A DNA stretch of 23,396 nt from an uncultured Porphyromonadaceae bacterium (lineage in GTDB: Bacteria > Bacteroidota > Bacteroidia > Bacteroidales > Muribaculaceae): contig CABRZA010000017.1 of the NCBI GenBank assembly GCA_902475285.1, positions 1-23,396 on the forward strand, in the 5' to 3' direction. The translations under genes were made by a program, and so were the position numbers. Under the pieces are notes generated by a model. That model did not search any database. It saw only the letters and a list, made by a program, of their open reading frames with translations, and was not told the origin of the DNA. Of the stretch, positions 15,041 through 22,404 are shown in pieces. How positions within the stretch are numbered: position 1 is the first letter of the stretch; every line of letters begins with the position of its first letter.

Positions 15041-16096
15041 TTACCATATGTTGAAGCGGACGCCGAAGACGGCTTCGCCTGAGAGGACGCCGCCGGCGTA
15101 GGTTGTGCGCTGGTTGTTGACGATGGCTACGTCGAGTTTGCCTACGGCTCCGGCGAAGAATCGGCCGTTGGCGCTGTTCCACACCACCGACAGTTTGAGG
15201 CGGTTGTAGAGGGAGAGTGATACTTTCTCGATGTCGGAATTCACATAGCCTTTGCGAATGCCTATGATGGGCGATTCGCTCACGCCCAGAACCCATTTTG
15301 GCGCGAAGACCCAGTTGTAGCCGTAGCCGAGGCGAAGGGCATAGTTGTGGGTGTTCACGCGGTATTTATAGTCGGTCCAGTGTTCGGGCAGAAGGTCGCG
15401 CAGCGAGGGGGGCAGGTTGCTGAAATCGAAGTTCAACTTCTGGGTGTAGATTGAGAAACCCGTGTAGAAAGCACCCTGGCTTCGGCGCTGCACTCTGCTA
15501 TAACTGAACGTGGCGGCCTCGGAGTAGCGCTTGTGGTTGAAAAAGTAATAGGCGTCGATTCCCCATGTGTAGTTGTTGATGCCGTGGAAGGGTAATTCGA
15601 GGTTTTTCTCTGTGCCGAATTTCTTTATGGTGGCTCCGACATCGTTCTTTACCAGATAGACTTCGGCTGCGAAGAGCATGCAGTTGAAGCCGAAACGCCA
15701 ACGCTCGCGGTTGCGGTCGGGCCCTCCGAAATATTTGTTGAGGTTCACGTCGTAGCCCACCGACACGGCAAGATAAGTGAGATAGAAACCCAGCGAAGTC
15801 GACGGGTCGGTGCGCATGAAGATTTGAGTGTTGTCGGGGAGGCGGAAGTTGTAACCGTCGAGCCAGCTGTCGGTGGTGATTTTGGCGTTGAACTTATATC
15901 CCGTGCCTCTCACATATGTGGTGTCGTAACCGTTGAAGAACTTGTCGCCCCAACGGTAGGTATTCACGCAGAAACGAGGAAATTTGCCCCATTCGGCTAT
16001 CGAATCGAGAGCAAACGATATGGCTTTGGACTGTTGGGGCGCCCAAAGGGCAACAAGCAGAGCAAAGGCTAAAAACAATCTGCGGATTACTGACAT
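15041..16096 (-). CDS. DUF4421-like envelope protein, possible outer-membrane barrel
   Basis: A 351-residue protein with a Sec signal (MSVIRRLFLAFALLVALWAP then QQSKA). The remainder is rich in aromatic residues and alternating strands (WGIDAYYFFNHKRYSEAATF, YALRLGYGYNWVFAPKW), and the C-terminus is FNIW, consistent with an outer-membrane beta-barrel. The pattern, including NTYRWGDKFFNGYDTTYV near the start and the SPIIGIRKGY segment, fits the Bacteroidetes DUF4421 family, whose function is not known. That family call is from memory. It is a single-gene unit with a full promoter at 16131-16161, convergent with the cyclo-ligase. I see no catalytic motif. Confidence 0.8.
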   Translation of the reverse strand: MSVIRRLFLAFALLVALWAPQQSKAISFALDSIAEWGKFPRFCVNTYRWGDKFFNGYDTTYVRGTGYKFNAKITTDSWLDGYNFRLPDNTQIFMRTDPSTSLGFYLTYLAVSVGYDVNLNKYFGGPDRNRERWRFGFNCMLFAAEVYLVKNDVGATIKKFGTEKNLELPFHGINNYTWGIDAYYFFNHKRYSEAATFSYSRVQRRSQGAFYTGFSIYTQKLNFDFSNLPPSLRDLLPEHWTDYKYRVNTHNYALRLGYGYNWVFAPKWVLGVSESPIIGIRKGYVNSDIEKVSLSLYNRLKLSVVWNSANGRFFAGAVGKLDVAIVNNQRTTYAGGVLSGEAVFGVRFNIW

Positions 16097-16130
16097 TTGA
16101 TTGACTCGGTTGATTGGCGATTTGCGAGTG

Positions 16131-16161
16131 CAAAATTACATAAAATGGCGTTAATGGGCAA
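16131..16161 (-). promoter_or_regulatory. Promoter of the DUF4421 gene
   Basis: On the minus strand, TTG (16159-16161), 20 nt, TAATTTTG (16131-16138). Transcription would start near 16124, leaving a leader of about 28 nt before the ATG at 16096. It lies in the 124-bp gap after gtrA, in which I see no clear terminator for the upstream operon. Confidence 0.8.
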
Positions 16162-16220
16162 AGCCTTAATCGACCAAAAGGCCAACAAAAGCTGCAAAAC
16201 ATCCAAAACAGGGTCCGACT

Positions 16221-16712
16221 TCATTCAGGCGAGGTGCGGAACGTGACCATGCGGTTGTAAACGAAGTTGCACAGGGTGTACATGACGTTGCCGAGGAGTG
16301 TGGCTATGCCGTAGCCCGAAATCACTATGCCGGCGATGGCGAAGTCGTATTCGCCGTAGGCGCTCGTGAGCATCCACACCACCCACAGCTGTACGGCATA
16401 GCAAATGCCGAAGCCCGCGAGGAATTTCAGGGCCTCTCGGGCGTAGCTGCCGTTCGAGTGGAAGACCCACGACTTGTTGCAGAGGAAGGAGTTGATGACG
16501 CCGCATATGTAGCCCAGGGCATTGCTTACATATGGGTTTATGCCCAGCATCGACTTGCAGAGGTATATCACCGCGAGAGTGACGAGAGTGTTGAGGACGC
16601 CCACCATGCAGTATTTCACAAACTGCACGGTCTTCTCGTTGCGGAGGATTGCCGGCATGTGGCGGCGTGTGCGGCGGCGGTGGCGCCGGAAGTTATTTGT
16701 TGTCGTGGCCAT
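16221..16712 (-). CDS. GtrA-family small membrane protein
   Basis: A 163-residue protein with four predicted membrane helices and a strongly basic N-terminus (NNFRRHRRRTRRH). The GtrA pattern is clear: FVKYCMVGVLNTLVTLAVIY (31-50), NALGYICGVINSFLCNKSWVF (64-84, split by charged residues) and the closing NFVYNRMVTFR. GtrA proteins are thought to help flip or bind undecaprenyl-linked sugars during polysaccharide modification. Two starts are possible: 16712, which overlaps the TRIC gene by 20 nt, or 16658, which removes the basic tail and leaves a 34-nt gap. It is the last gene of the uvrB run. No glycosyltransferase partner is adjacent, so the glycan it serves is unknown. Confidence 0.9.
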   Translation of the reverse strand: MATTTNNFRRHRRRTRRHMPAILRNEKTVQFVKYCMVGVLNTLVTLAVIYLCKSMLGINPYVSNALGYICGVINSFLCNKSWVFHSNGSYAREALKFLAGFGICYAVQLWVVWMLTSAYGEYDFAIAGIVISGYGIATLLGNVMYTLCNFVYNRMVTFRTSPE

Positions 16713-17343
16713 TGTCGGGATTGTCTACATTGAGTACGGGCAGCGACCAGTCGAAATGTACGGCCGCTATGCGGAGCCCTATTACTGTGACGGCGCATGC
16801 TATCTGCGCCACAAGTGGTGTAGTCGAGGGAATGAATGTTGTGAACCAGTATACCAGGCCTCCGGCGAGGCAAGCTGTGGCGTAGATGTCCTTGCGGAAG
16901 AAGATTGGTTCTTCGTTGATTAGTATGTCGCGCGTTATGCCGCCGAAAGAGCCGGTGATAATGCCCATCACTATCGCAACCCATGCCGGATACTGCGCGA
17001 GGAACGACTTTTCGATTCCCACGACCACGAAGAGAGCCAGTCCTATGGCGTCGAAGATGAATAGCGTGCGCATTCCGCCGACGAGGAAGCGCTTGAAAAT
17101 GATTACGGCAGCCAGCGACAGCAGCGTGACGCCCAGATACATGGGCGACTGCATCCAGAATACGGGGACTGCCAGCAGGACGTCGCGCACGGTGCCGCCT
17201 CCTATTGCCGTAACGAGGCCGACGACGTATGCGCCGAACCAGTCGAAGTTCTTTGCTGCGGCAAGGCGTATGCCCGAGATGGCAAAGGCAATCGTGCCGA
17301 GGACTTCGATGATGAAGATGAAAAGACTGTCTTCGTCCATCAT
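16693..17343 (-). CDS. Trimeric intracellular cation (TRIC/UPF0126) channel-like protein
   Basis: A 216-residue inner-membrane protein with seven hydrophobic segments in two related halves. Signature repeats are present in both: GTIAFAISGIRLAA (16-29) with AIGGGTVRDVLL (46-57), and FVVVGIEKSFLA with GSFGGITRDILINEEP (131-146). This is the prokaryotic TRIC family (YadS/YicG in E. coli), which forms trimeric monovalent-cation channels in structures studied elsewhere; a transported amino acid such as glycine has been proposed for related members. Its ATG overlaps the nth stop as ATGA, and the ATG three bases on is a second candidate. It overlaps gtrA at its own end. A role in ion balance is inferred, and the link to DNA repair neighbours is unexplained. 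Confidence 0.92.
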   Translation of the reverse strand: MMDEDSLFIFIIEVLGTIAFAISGIRLAAAKNFDWFGAYVVGLVTAIGGGTVRDVLLAVPVFWMQSPMYLGVTLLSLAAVIIFKRFLVGGMRTLFIFDAIGLALFVVVGIEKSFLAQYPAWVAIVMGIITGSFGGITRDILINEEPIFFRKDIYATACLAGGLVYWFTTFIPSTTPLVAQIACAVTVIGLRIAAVHFDWSLPVLNVDNPDNGHDNK

Positions 17344-17993
17344 GTTTCCTGGTTTTTTTTATGTTTTGAGTAGTAACGGCATACGTCGGTGAGGAAGCAC
17401 TGGGCACATTCGGGCTTGCGAGCCTTGCACACATACCGCCCGTGGAGTATTAGCCAATGGTGTGCGCGGGGTATGACGTCTTCGGGGATGTTGGCCACCA
17501 GTGTTTCCTCGGTGGCGCGGGGTGTGCGCGAGCCGGTGGTGAGCCCTATGCGCTCGGCCACGCGGAACACGTGGGTGTCGACGGCCATGGCCGGGCGGTC
17601 GAACACTACCGACAGAATTACGTTGGCTGTCTTGCGGCCTACGCCCGGTAGTGTCAGCAGGTTATCCATGTCGCCGGGCACTTCCCCGCCGTAGACTTCC
17701 ACCAGGCGGCGTGCCATGCCGCTGAGCGACTTGGTCTTGTTGTTGGGGTAGGAAACCGACTTTATCAGCTCGAAGATATCGTCGGTGTCGGCTTCTGCAA
17801 GGCTTTGTGGTGTGGGGAAGGCCTCGAAGAGGGCCGGGGTAATAAGATTTACGCGCTTGTCGGTGCACTGTGCCGACAGGATTACGGCCACCAGGAGCTG
17901 GTAGGGGTTGGCGAATTCCAGTTCGGTGGCAGCTTCGGGCATTTGCTTTGCGAAGCGTTCGATAACGGCGCGGTATCGTTCTTCTCGTTTCAT
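17340..17993 (-). CDS. nth: Endonuclease III, DNA glycosylase/AP lyase
   Basis: Nth removes oxidised pyrimidines and nicks the resulting abasic site, starting base-excision repair. The 217-residue product has the helix-hairpin-helix LPGVGRKTANVIL (115-127) with catalytic Lys121, and VDTHVFRVAERIG (138-150) with catalytic Asp139. The [4Fe-4S] ligands follow the exact Nth spacing: Cys189, x6, Cys196, x2, Cys199, x5, Cys205. The N-terminal SAQCTDKRVN (40-49) is also diagnostic. The start at 17993 overlaps the ygiQ stop by four bases (ATGA). A much longer open frame runs upstream to 18305 but lies within ygiQ in another frame. The end overlaps the TRIC start in the same way, so expression is probably coupled. 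Confidence 0.97.
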   Translation of the reverse strand: MKREERYRAVIERFAKQMPEAATELEFANPYQLLVAVILSAQCTDKRVNLITPALFEAFPTPQSLAEADTDDIFELIKSVSYPNNKTKSLSGMARRLVEVYGGEVPGDMDNLLTLPGVGRKTANVILSVVFDRPAMAVDTHVFRVAERIGLTTGSRTPRATEETLVANIPEDVIPRAHHWLILHGRYVCKARKPECAQCFLTDVCRYYSKHKKNQET

Positions 17994-19864
17994 TTTCGTC
18001 GGCGGTGCGGCGGCTCTTTGCCGAAGAGCCTGTTGATGAGGTCGGGGCGGCCAATGCGGTGGAGGAGGGTGGTGATGCGTGTGCGGTAGGCCGGGTCGTA
18101 CCAAAAGAAGAACATCCGCTGGTCGAGTTTCTGGCCTGGTTCGGTGGCGGTGTGCACCTCGCGGCCGGTGTAGGGGTGGATGCCGGTGTAGTAGATTTCG
18201 GTGGCCACGGTCATGGGCGTGGGGGTGAAATCCTGCACCTGCTCCAGATGGAAGTTGAGGCTCTTGGTTTCGACGGCGAGCTCGGCCATATCCTCGAGCG
18301 TGCACCCGGGGTGGCTCGATATGAAATAGGGTATGAGCTGCTGGCGCAGGCCTGCGGCGGCGTTCTCGCGGTCGAAGAGGCGCTTGAACTCGCCGAAGAG
18401 CTCGAAGCGCGGCTTGCGCATGATGTCGAGCACGCGGTCGGAAGTATGCTCGGGAGCCACTTTGAGGCGTCCGCTCACATGGCGCGTTATCAGTTCGCTG
18501 TTATACTGTTTGTTGTGCAGGTCGACGGCGGCATCGCCGGTGCGGTGCATCGAGAGGTCGTAGCGGACGCCGGAGCCTATGAAGGATTTCTTTACGCCCG
18601 GCAGCGCGTCGACGGCGCGGTAGATGTCGAGCAGCGGCCCGTGGTCGGTGTTGAGATTGGGGCAGGGCTGGGGGTGAAGGCACGAGGGGCGGAGGCAGCG
18701 GCGGCAACGCTCGACGTCGCGGCCCGACATGCCGTACATGTTGGCCGATGGCCCTCCGAGGTCGCTGATGTAGCCTTTGAAGTCGGGCATGCGGGTTACC
18801 TGGCGCACCTCGCGGAGGATGCTGTCCTTTGATCGCGAGGCTATGAACTTGCCCTGGTGGGCCGAGATGGTGCAGAATGCGCAGCCTCCGAAGCAACCGC
18901 GGTGCATGTTGACCGAGTGGCGTATCATCTCGTAGGCCGGGATGGTCTTGCCCTTGTAGCGCGGATGGGGGAGGCGGGTGAAGGGGAGGTCGAACGAGGC
19001 GTCGATTTCGCCTTGCGACATAGCCGGGAGCATGTGGTTGATTTTTACCGCCTTGCCTCGGGTGGCCTGCCATATTGTGGCGCTGCCTTCGTGGCGGTTG
19101 CTTTCCTGCTCGACATATTTGAAGTTGACGGCCTGGGCTCGTTTGTCGGCCATACATTCTTCGAAGGAGGCAAGGACGATGTTGTCGGCGTCGGAAGCCG
19201 CGGGGAGCTCCGCCAAGGGCCGGAGCATGGCCGTCTGCGGAAGGTCGGTGATGTCGGCTATGGTCTCGCCGGCGTCGAGGCGCCGGGCGAGGTCGACTAC
19301 GGTGCGTTCGCCCATGCCGTAGATGAGGAGGTCGACGGGTGCGTCGACGAGTATCGACGGGCGCAGCCGGTCCTGCCAGTAGTCGTAGTGCGACACGCGG
19401 CGGAGCGAGAACTCGATGCCGCCGCCCACCACGGGCACGTCGGGGTAGAGCTCTTTGAGAATTTTGGAATATACTTCCGAGGGGTAGTCGGGACGGGCGC
19501 CGTGGCGGCCGCCGGGTGTGTAGGCGTCGTCGGAGCGTCGTCGTCGGTTGGCGGTGTAGTGGTTCACCATCGAGTCCATAGCGCCGGGACTCACGCCGAA
19601 GAACAGGCGCGGGCGGCCGAACTTTCGGAAGTCGCGGAGGTCGTCCTGCCAGTTGGGTTGCGGTACGATTGCCACCTTGTAGCCTGCTGCGGCCAGCGTG
19701 CGGCCTATCACGGCGGCGCCGAAGGCGGGATGGTCGACATATGCGTCGCCGGAGAAGAGCACTACGTCGGGTTGCTCCCAGCCGAGTGCTTTCATTTCCT
19801 TGACGGTGGTGGGCAGCCACATTTCGGGCCGCAGTCGGGTATAGTCTATTTCGTTGCCGTTCAT
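17990..19864 (-). CDS. ygiQ: YgiQ-family radical SAM protein
   Basis: A 624-residue cytosolic enzyme with an N-terminal domain of about 300 residues and a radical SAM core. The [4Fe-4S] motif is CFGGCAFC (Cys324, Cys328, Cys331), with the family-typical RHSVNMHRGCFGGC lead-in and TISAHQGKFIASRS after it. A second cysteine-rich stretch, CRRCLRPSCLHPQPCPNL (about 391-408), is also normal for YgiQ. The C-terminus is basic and Pro-rich. The reaction is not established for the family. Its ATG overlaps the uvrB stop (ATGA) and its stop overlaps the nth ATG (ATGA), so it sits inside a repair-gene operon. That context permits a role in nucleic-acid or damage metabolism but does not show one. Confidence 0.96.
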   Translation of the reverse strand: MNGNEIDYTRLRPEMWLPTTVKEMKALGWEQPDVVLFSGDAYVDHPAFGAAVIGRTLAAAGYKVAIVPQPNWQDDLRDFRKFGRPRLFFGVSPGAMDSMVNHYTANRRRRSDDAYTPGGRHGARPDYPSEVYSKILKELYPDVPVVGGGIEFSLRRVSHYDYWQDRLRPSILVDAPVDLLIYGMGERTVVDLARRLDAGETIADITDLPQTAMLRPLAELPAASDADNIVLASFEECMADKRAQAVNFKYVEQESNRHEGSATIWQATRGKAVKINHMLPAMSQGEIDASFDLPFTRLPHPRYKGKTIPAYEMIRHSVNMHRGCFGGCAFCTISAHQGKFIASRSKDSILREVRQVTRMPDFKGYISDLGGPSANMYGMSGRDVERCRRCLRPSCLHPQPCPNLNTDHGPLLDIYRAVDALPGVKKSFIGSGVRYDLSMHRTGDAAVDLHNKQYNSELITRHVSGRLKVAPEHTSDRVLDIMRKPRFELFGEFKRLFDRENAAAGLRQQLIPYFISSHPGCTLEDMAELAVETKSLNFHLEQVQDFTPTPMTVATEIYYTGIHPYTGREVHTATEPGQKLDQRMFFFWYDPAYRTRITTLLHRIGRPDLINRLFGKEPPHRRRK

Positions 19865-21975
19865 TGCTGCTTCATTTCGGCGAGGTGAGCCTCGAGTTTG
19901 AGTACTTCGTCGCGCAGGCGTGCGGCGGTTATGAATTCCATTTCCTTTGCCGCGGCAAGCATCTCGGCGCGCAGGCGGTTGATGGAGCGCTCGAGCTCGC
20001 CGACGGTCATATACTGCACCACGGGGTCGGCGGCGATGTCGACGGTGGTAGAGAATTCCTCGGCGTAGGGCACGGACGCCGCCTGGCGCGTGCGCTCCTT
20101 GTCGCGGCGCTGTTTGGCTCCGGTGGGTTGCGTCTTGCCGCGTGGGCTGCGTGCGGGTGCAGCGTCGTCGACCTCCTCGCTTTCGAGACCCACGATGGCC
20201 GTGCGGGCCTTGACGATGGCCTGGGGGGTGATGCCGTGGGCTTCGTTGTAGGCCATCTGTATGGCGCGGCGCCGTTCGGTCTCGTCGATGGTCTGCTGCA
20301 TGGAGTCGGTGATCTTGTCGGCGTACATTATGACTTCGCCGTTGAGGTTTCGGGCGGCGCGGCCGACGGTCTGCGTGAGCGAGCGGTGGCTGCGTAGGAA
20401 GCCTTCCTTGTCGGCGTCGAGGATGGCCACGAGCGACACTTCGGGGAGGTCGAGGCCCTCGCGGAGAAGGTTGACGCCGATAAGGACGTCGTATTCGCCG
20501 GCGCGCAGGCCGTCGAGAATCTTTATGCGGTCGAGGGTGTCGACGTCGCTGTGGATGTAGGCCGTCTTGATTTTGAGGTTGAGGAAGTAGTCGTTGAGCT
20601 CCTCGGCCATGCGCTTGGTGAGGGTGGTGACGAGGGTGCGCTCGTTGCGCTCTATGCGCAGCTGGATTTCTTCGAGGAGGTGGTCGATCTGGTTCATCGA
20701 CGGCACCACGCGTATGGGAGGGTCGAGAAGGCCCGTGGGGCGTATGACTTGCTCCACCACCACGCCCTCGCAGCGCTCGAGCTCATAGTCGGCGGGAGTG
20801 GCGCTGACGAAGAGCGTCTGGCCAGTGAGAGTCTCGAACTCGTTGAAGGTGAGGGGGCGGTTGTCGAGCGCGGCGGGGAGGCGGAAGCCGTATTCCACGA
20901 GGTTCTCCTTGCGGGAGCGGTCGCCGCCGTACATGGCGCGTATCTGCGGCACCGTAACATGGCTTTCGTCGATGATGGTGACGAAGTCCTTGGGAAAATA
21001 ATCGAGAAGACAGAAGGGTCGCTCGCCCTCGCGGCGTCCGTCGAAGTAGCGCGAGTAGTTCTCTATGCCGGTGCAGTAGCCGAGCTCCTTTATCATTTCC
21101 ACGTCGTAGGTGACGCGCTCTTCGAGGCGCTGGGCCTCGAGCTCCTTGCCCTGCTGGCGGAAAAATTCTATCTGCTGCCCGAGGTCGAGCTGTATCTGCG
21201 CCACGGCGGCAGCCTGGCGTGCCGGAGAGGTGACGAAGAGGTTGGCCGGGTAGATTTTGAAACTGTCGTGCGTGCCGAGGTGGATGTTGTCGTCGGGGTG
21301 GATGGTTACGACCTTCTCCACCTCGTTGCCCCAGAAGACGACGCGGACGATTATGTCCTCGTAGGCGAGGCGGATGTCGACTGTGTCGCCCTTCACGCGG
21401 AAGTTGCCTCGCTCAAGCTCCAGCTCGGTGCGGCAGTAGAGGGCGGCCACGAGCTTGCGCAGGAAGTCGTTGCGGCTGATTTTCATGCCCTTGTGCACCT
21501 CGACGACGTTCTCGTGAAAATCGTTGGGGTTGCCCATGCCGTAGAGGCACGACACCGACGACACCACAATTACGTCGCGGCGGCCCGACAGGAGCGCCGA
21601 GGTGGTGGCCAGGCGCAGACGGTCGATTTCGTCGTTGATCATCAGGTCCTTTTCGATATACTTGTCGACCGAGGGGATGTAGGCCTCGGGCTGGTAATAG
21701 TCGTAGTAGGACACGAAATACTGCACGGCGTTCTCGGGGAAGAACTGCTTGAATTCGCTGTAAAGCTGCGCCGCGAGCGTCTTGTTGTGGCTTAGGATAA
21801 GTGCCGGGCGCTGGAGCTGAGCCACCACGTTGGCCATGGTGAAGGTTTTGCCCGAGCCGGTGACGCCGAGGAGGGTCTGAGCGTCGGTTCCGCTGCGGAA
21901 GCCTTCGCAGAGCTGACGTATGGCCTCGGGCTGGTCGCCCGTCGCCGCAAAAGGAGAGTGAAGCTTGAATTCCAT
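19861..21975 (-). CDS. uvrB: Excinuclease ABC subunit B
   Basis: UvrB is the damage-verifying helicase of nucleotide excision repair. It receives the lesion from UvrA and recruits UvrC. The 704-residue product has Walker A GVTGSGKT (37-44), the DNA-clamping beta-hairpin YYDYYQPEAYIPSVDKYI (90-107), IIDESHV of the DEAD-like motif II, helicase motifs V and VI (GVNLLREGLDLPEV and QTVGRAARN), and a C-terminal UVR domain after a Lys/Arg-rich linker (MEFITAARLRDEVLKLEAHL at the end). The ATG at 21975 agrees with the family start MEFKLHSPFAATGDQ, and a full promoter lies 21-51 nt upstream. It is the first gene of a five-gene overlapping run, and its TGA overlaps the ygiQ ATG. uvrA and uvrC are not in the window. 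No LexA-like box is evident at the promoter. Confidence 0.98.
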   Translation of the reverse strand: MEFKLHSPFAATGDQPEAIRQLCEGFRSGTDAQTLLGVTGSGKTFTMANVVAQLQRPALILSHNKTLAAQLYSEFKQFFPENAVQYFVSYYDYYQPEAYIPSVDKYIEKDLMINDEIDRLRLATTSALLSGRRDVIVVSSVSCLYGMGNPNDFHENVVEVHKGMKISRNDFLRKLVAALYCRTELELERGNFRVKGDTVDIRLAYEDIIVRVVFWGNEVEKVVTIHPDDNIHLGTHDSFKIYPANLFVTSPARQAAAVAQIQLDLGQQIEFFRQQGKELEAQRLEERVTYDVEMIKELGYCTGIENYSRYFDGRREGERPFCLLDYFPKDFVTIIDESHVTVPQIRAMYGGDRSRKENLVEYGFRLPAALDNRPLTFNEFETLTGQTLFVSATPADYELERCEGVVVEQVIRPTGLLDPPIRVVPSMNQIDHLLEEIQLRIERNERTLVTTLTKRMAEELNDYFLNLKIKTAYIHSDVDTLDRIKILDGLRAGEYDVLIGVNLLREGLDLPEVSLVAILDADKEGFLRSHRSLTQTVGRAARNLNGEVIMYADKITDSMQQTIDETERRRAIQMAYNEAHGITPQAIVKARTAIVGLESEEVDDAAPARSPRGKTQPTGAKQRRDKERTRQAASVPYAEEFSTTVDIAADPVVQYMTVGELERSINRLRAEMLAAAKEMEFITAARLRDEVLKLEAHLAEMKQQ

Positions 21976-21995
21976 CCTGAGCAGTTTTTAACTTA

Positions 21996-22026
21996 CAAAG
22001 ATACTCAAATTCTCCCATACCCGCAA
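21996..22026 (-). promoter_or_regulatory. Promoter of the uvrB operon
   Basis: On the minus strand, TTG (22024-22026), 20 nt, TATCTTTG (21996-22003). Transcription would start near 21989, giving a leader of about 14 nt before the uvrB ATG. It is the only promoter I find for the five genes. Confidence 0.8.
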
Positions 22027-22080
22027 ATTTCCACCGCTCCAAAATTTCAAAGCGTATATAAATTGGTGATTAACAATGCT

Positions 22081-22152
22081 GTATGACCGCGCTATGTCGC
22101 GTCCTCCGGCTGCCAATCATCATCGCCGTAGGGCCGCGCCATGGCGCGGCCC
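22081..22152. repeat. Two diverged GTAGGG-headed palindromic elements
   Basis: The element at 22128-22152 is GTA followed by a perfect 22-bp palindrome, GGGCCGCGCCA and its reverse complement (22131-22152). A second, decayed copy lies at 22081-22101: its 21 bases match 22128-22148 at 17 positions. The GTAGGG head is shared with the repeats at 261-470, although the palindromic core differs. The site is between two divergently oriented transcripts' upstream and downstream ends (uvrB promoter side and the surface-protein 3' end). This is consistent with a REP-like extragenic palindrome family. Confidence 0.75.
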
Positions 22153-22346
22153 CATATCCGCCGGTAACTCCCCCGCCTGAAAGTAGCCTCACACGGAGCC
22201 CACAGAGCCACGGAGGTACCATCCGGGAGCCCGTCACGAAGGGGTATCTGAGCCCATGGGGTCCACTCGGGCGGCTCCTTCATGGACTGCGTGTGGGGGG
22301 ACATCCAGATAAGAATAAGGATTAGGTGGCGGTGATATTACACAGC
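22153..22346. other. Intergenic stretch with no supported gene
   Basis: This lies in the 429-bp gap between uvrB and the surface protein. Short open frames exist on both strands, but they lack any family pattern, run through the palindromes and have no promoter. It may be the flank of a decayed repeat unit. I see no tRNA, hairpin or operator in it. Confidence 0.5.
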
Positions 22347-22385
22347 AATGGCAGATGCCGGGTTGGAGTCCAGACATCTGCCATT
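22347..22385 (-). terminator. Perfect 11-bp hairpin after the surface-protein gene, possible terminator
   Basis: AATGGCAGATG (22347-22357) and CATCTGCCATT (22375-22385) form a perfect stem with a 17-nt loop, 19 bp beyond the stop codon. On the minus strand no U-run follows, so it may be a 3'-end stabiliser or a factor-dependent stop rather than a classic terminator. Confidence 0.5.
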
Positions 22386-22404
22386 GATTGTTGACAGGGG
22401 AATT

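Noticed and set aside
17994..18305. N-terminal extension of Nth
   Set aside because: It is His/Pro/Arg-rich frame-shadow of ygiQ; the real start overlaps the ygiQ stop at ATGA.
22083..22325. Small genes on either strand upstream of uvrB
   Set aside because: They run through the palindromes, have no promoter and no recognisable protein pattern.
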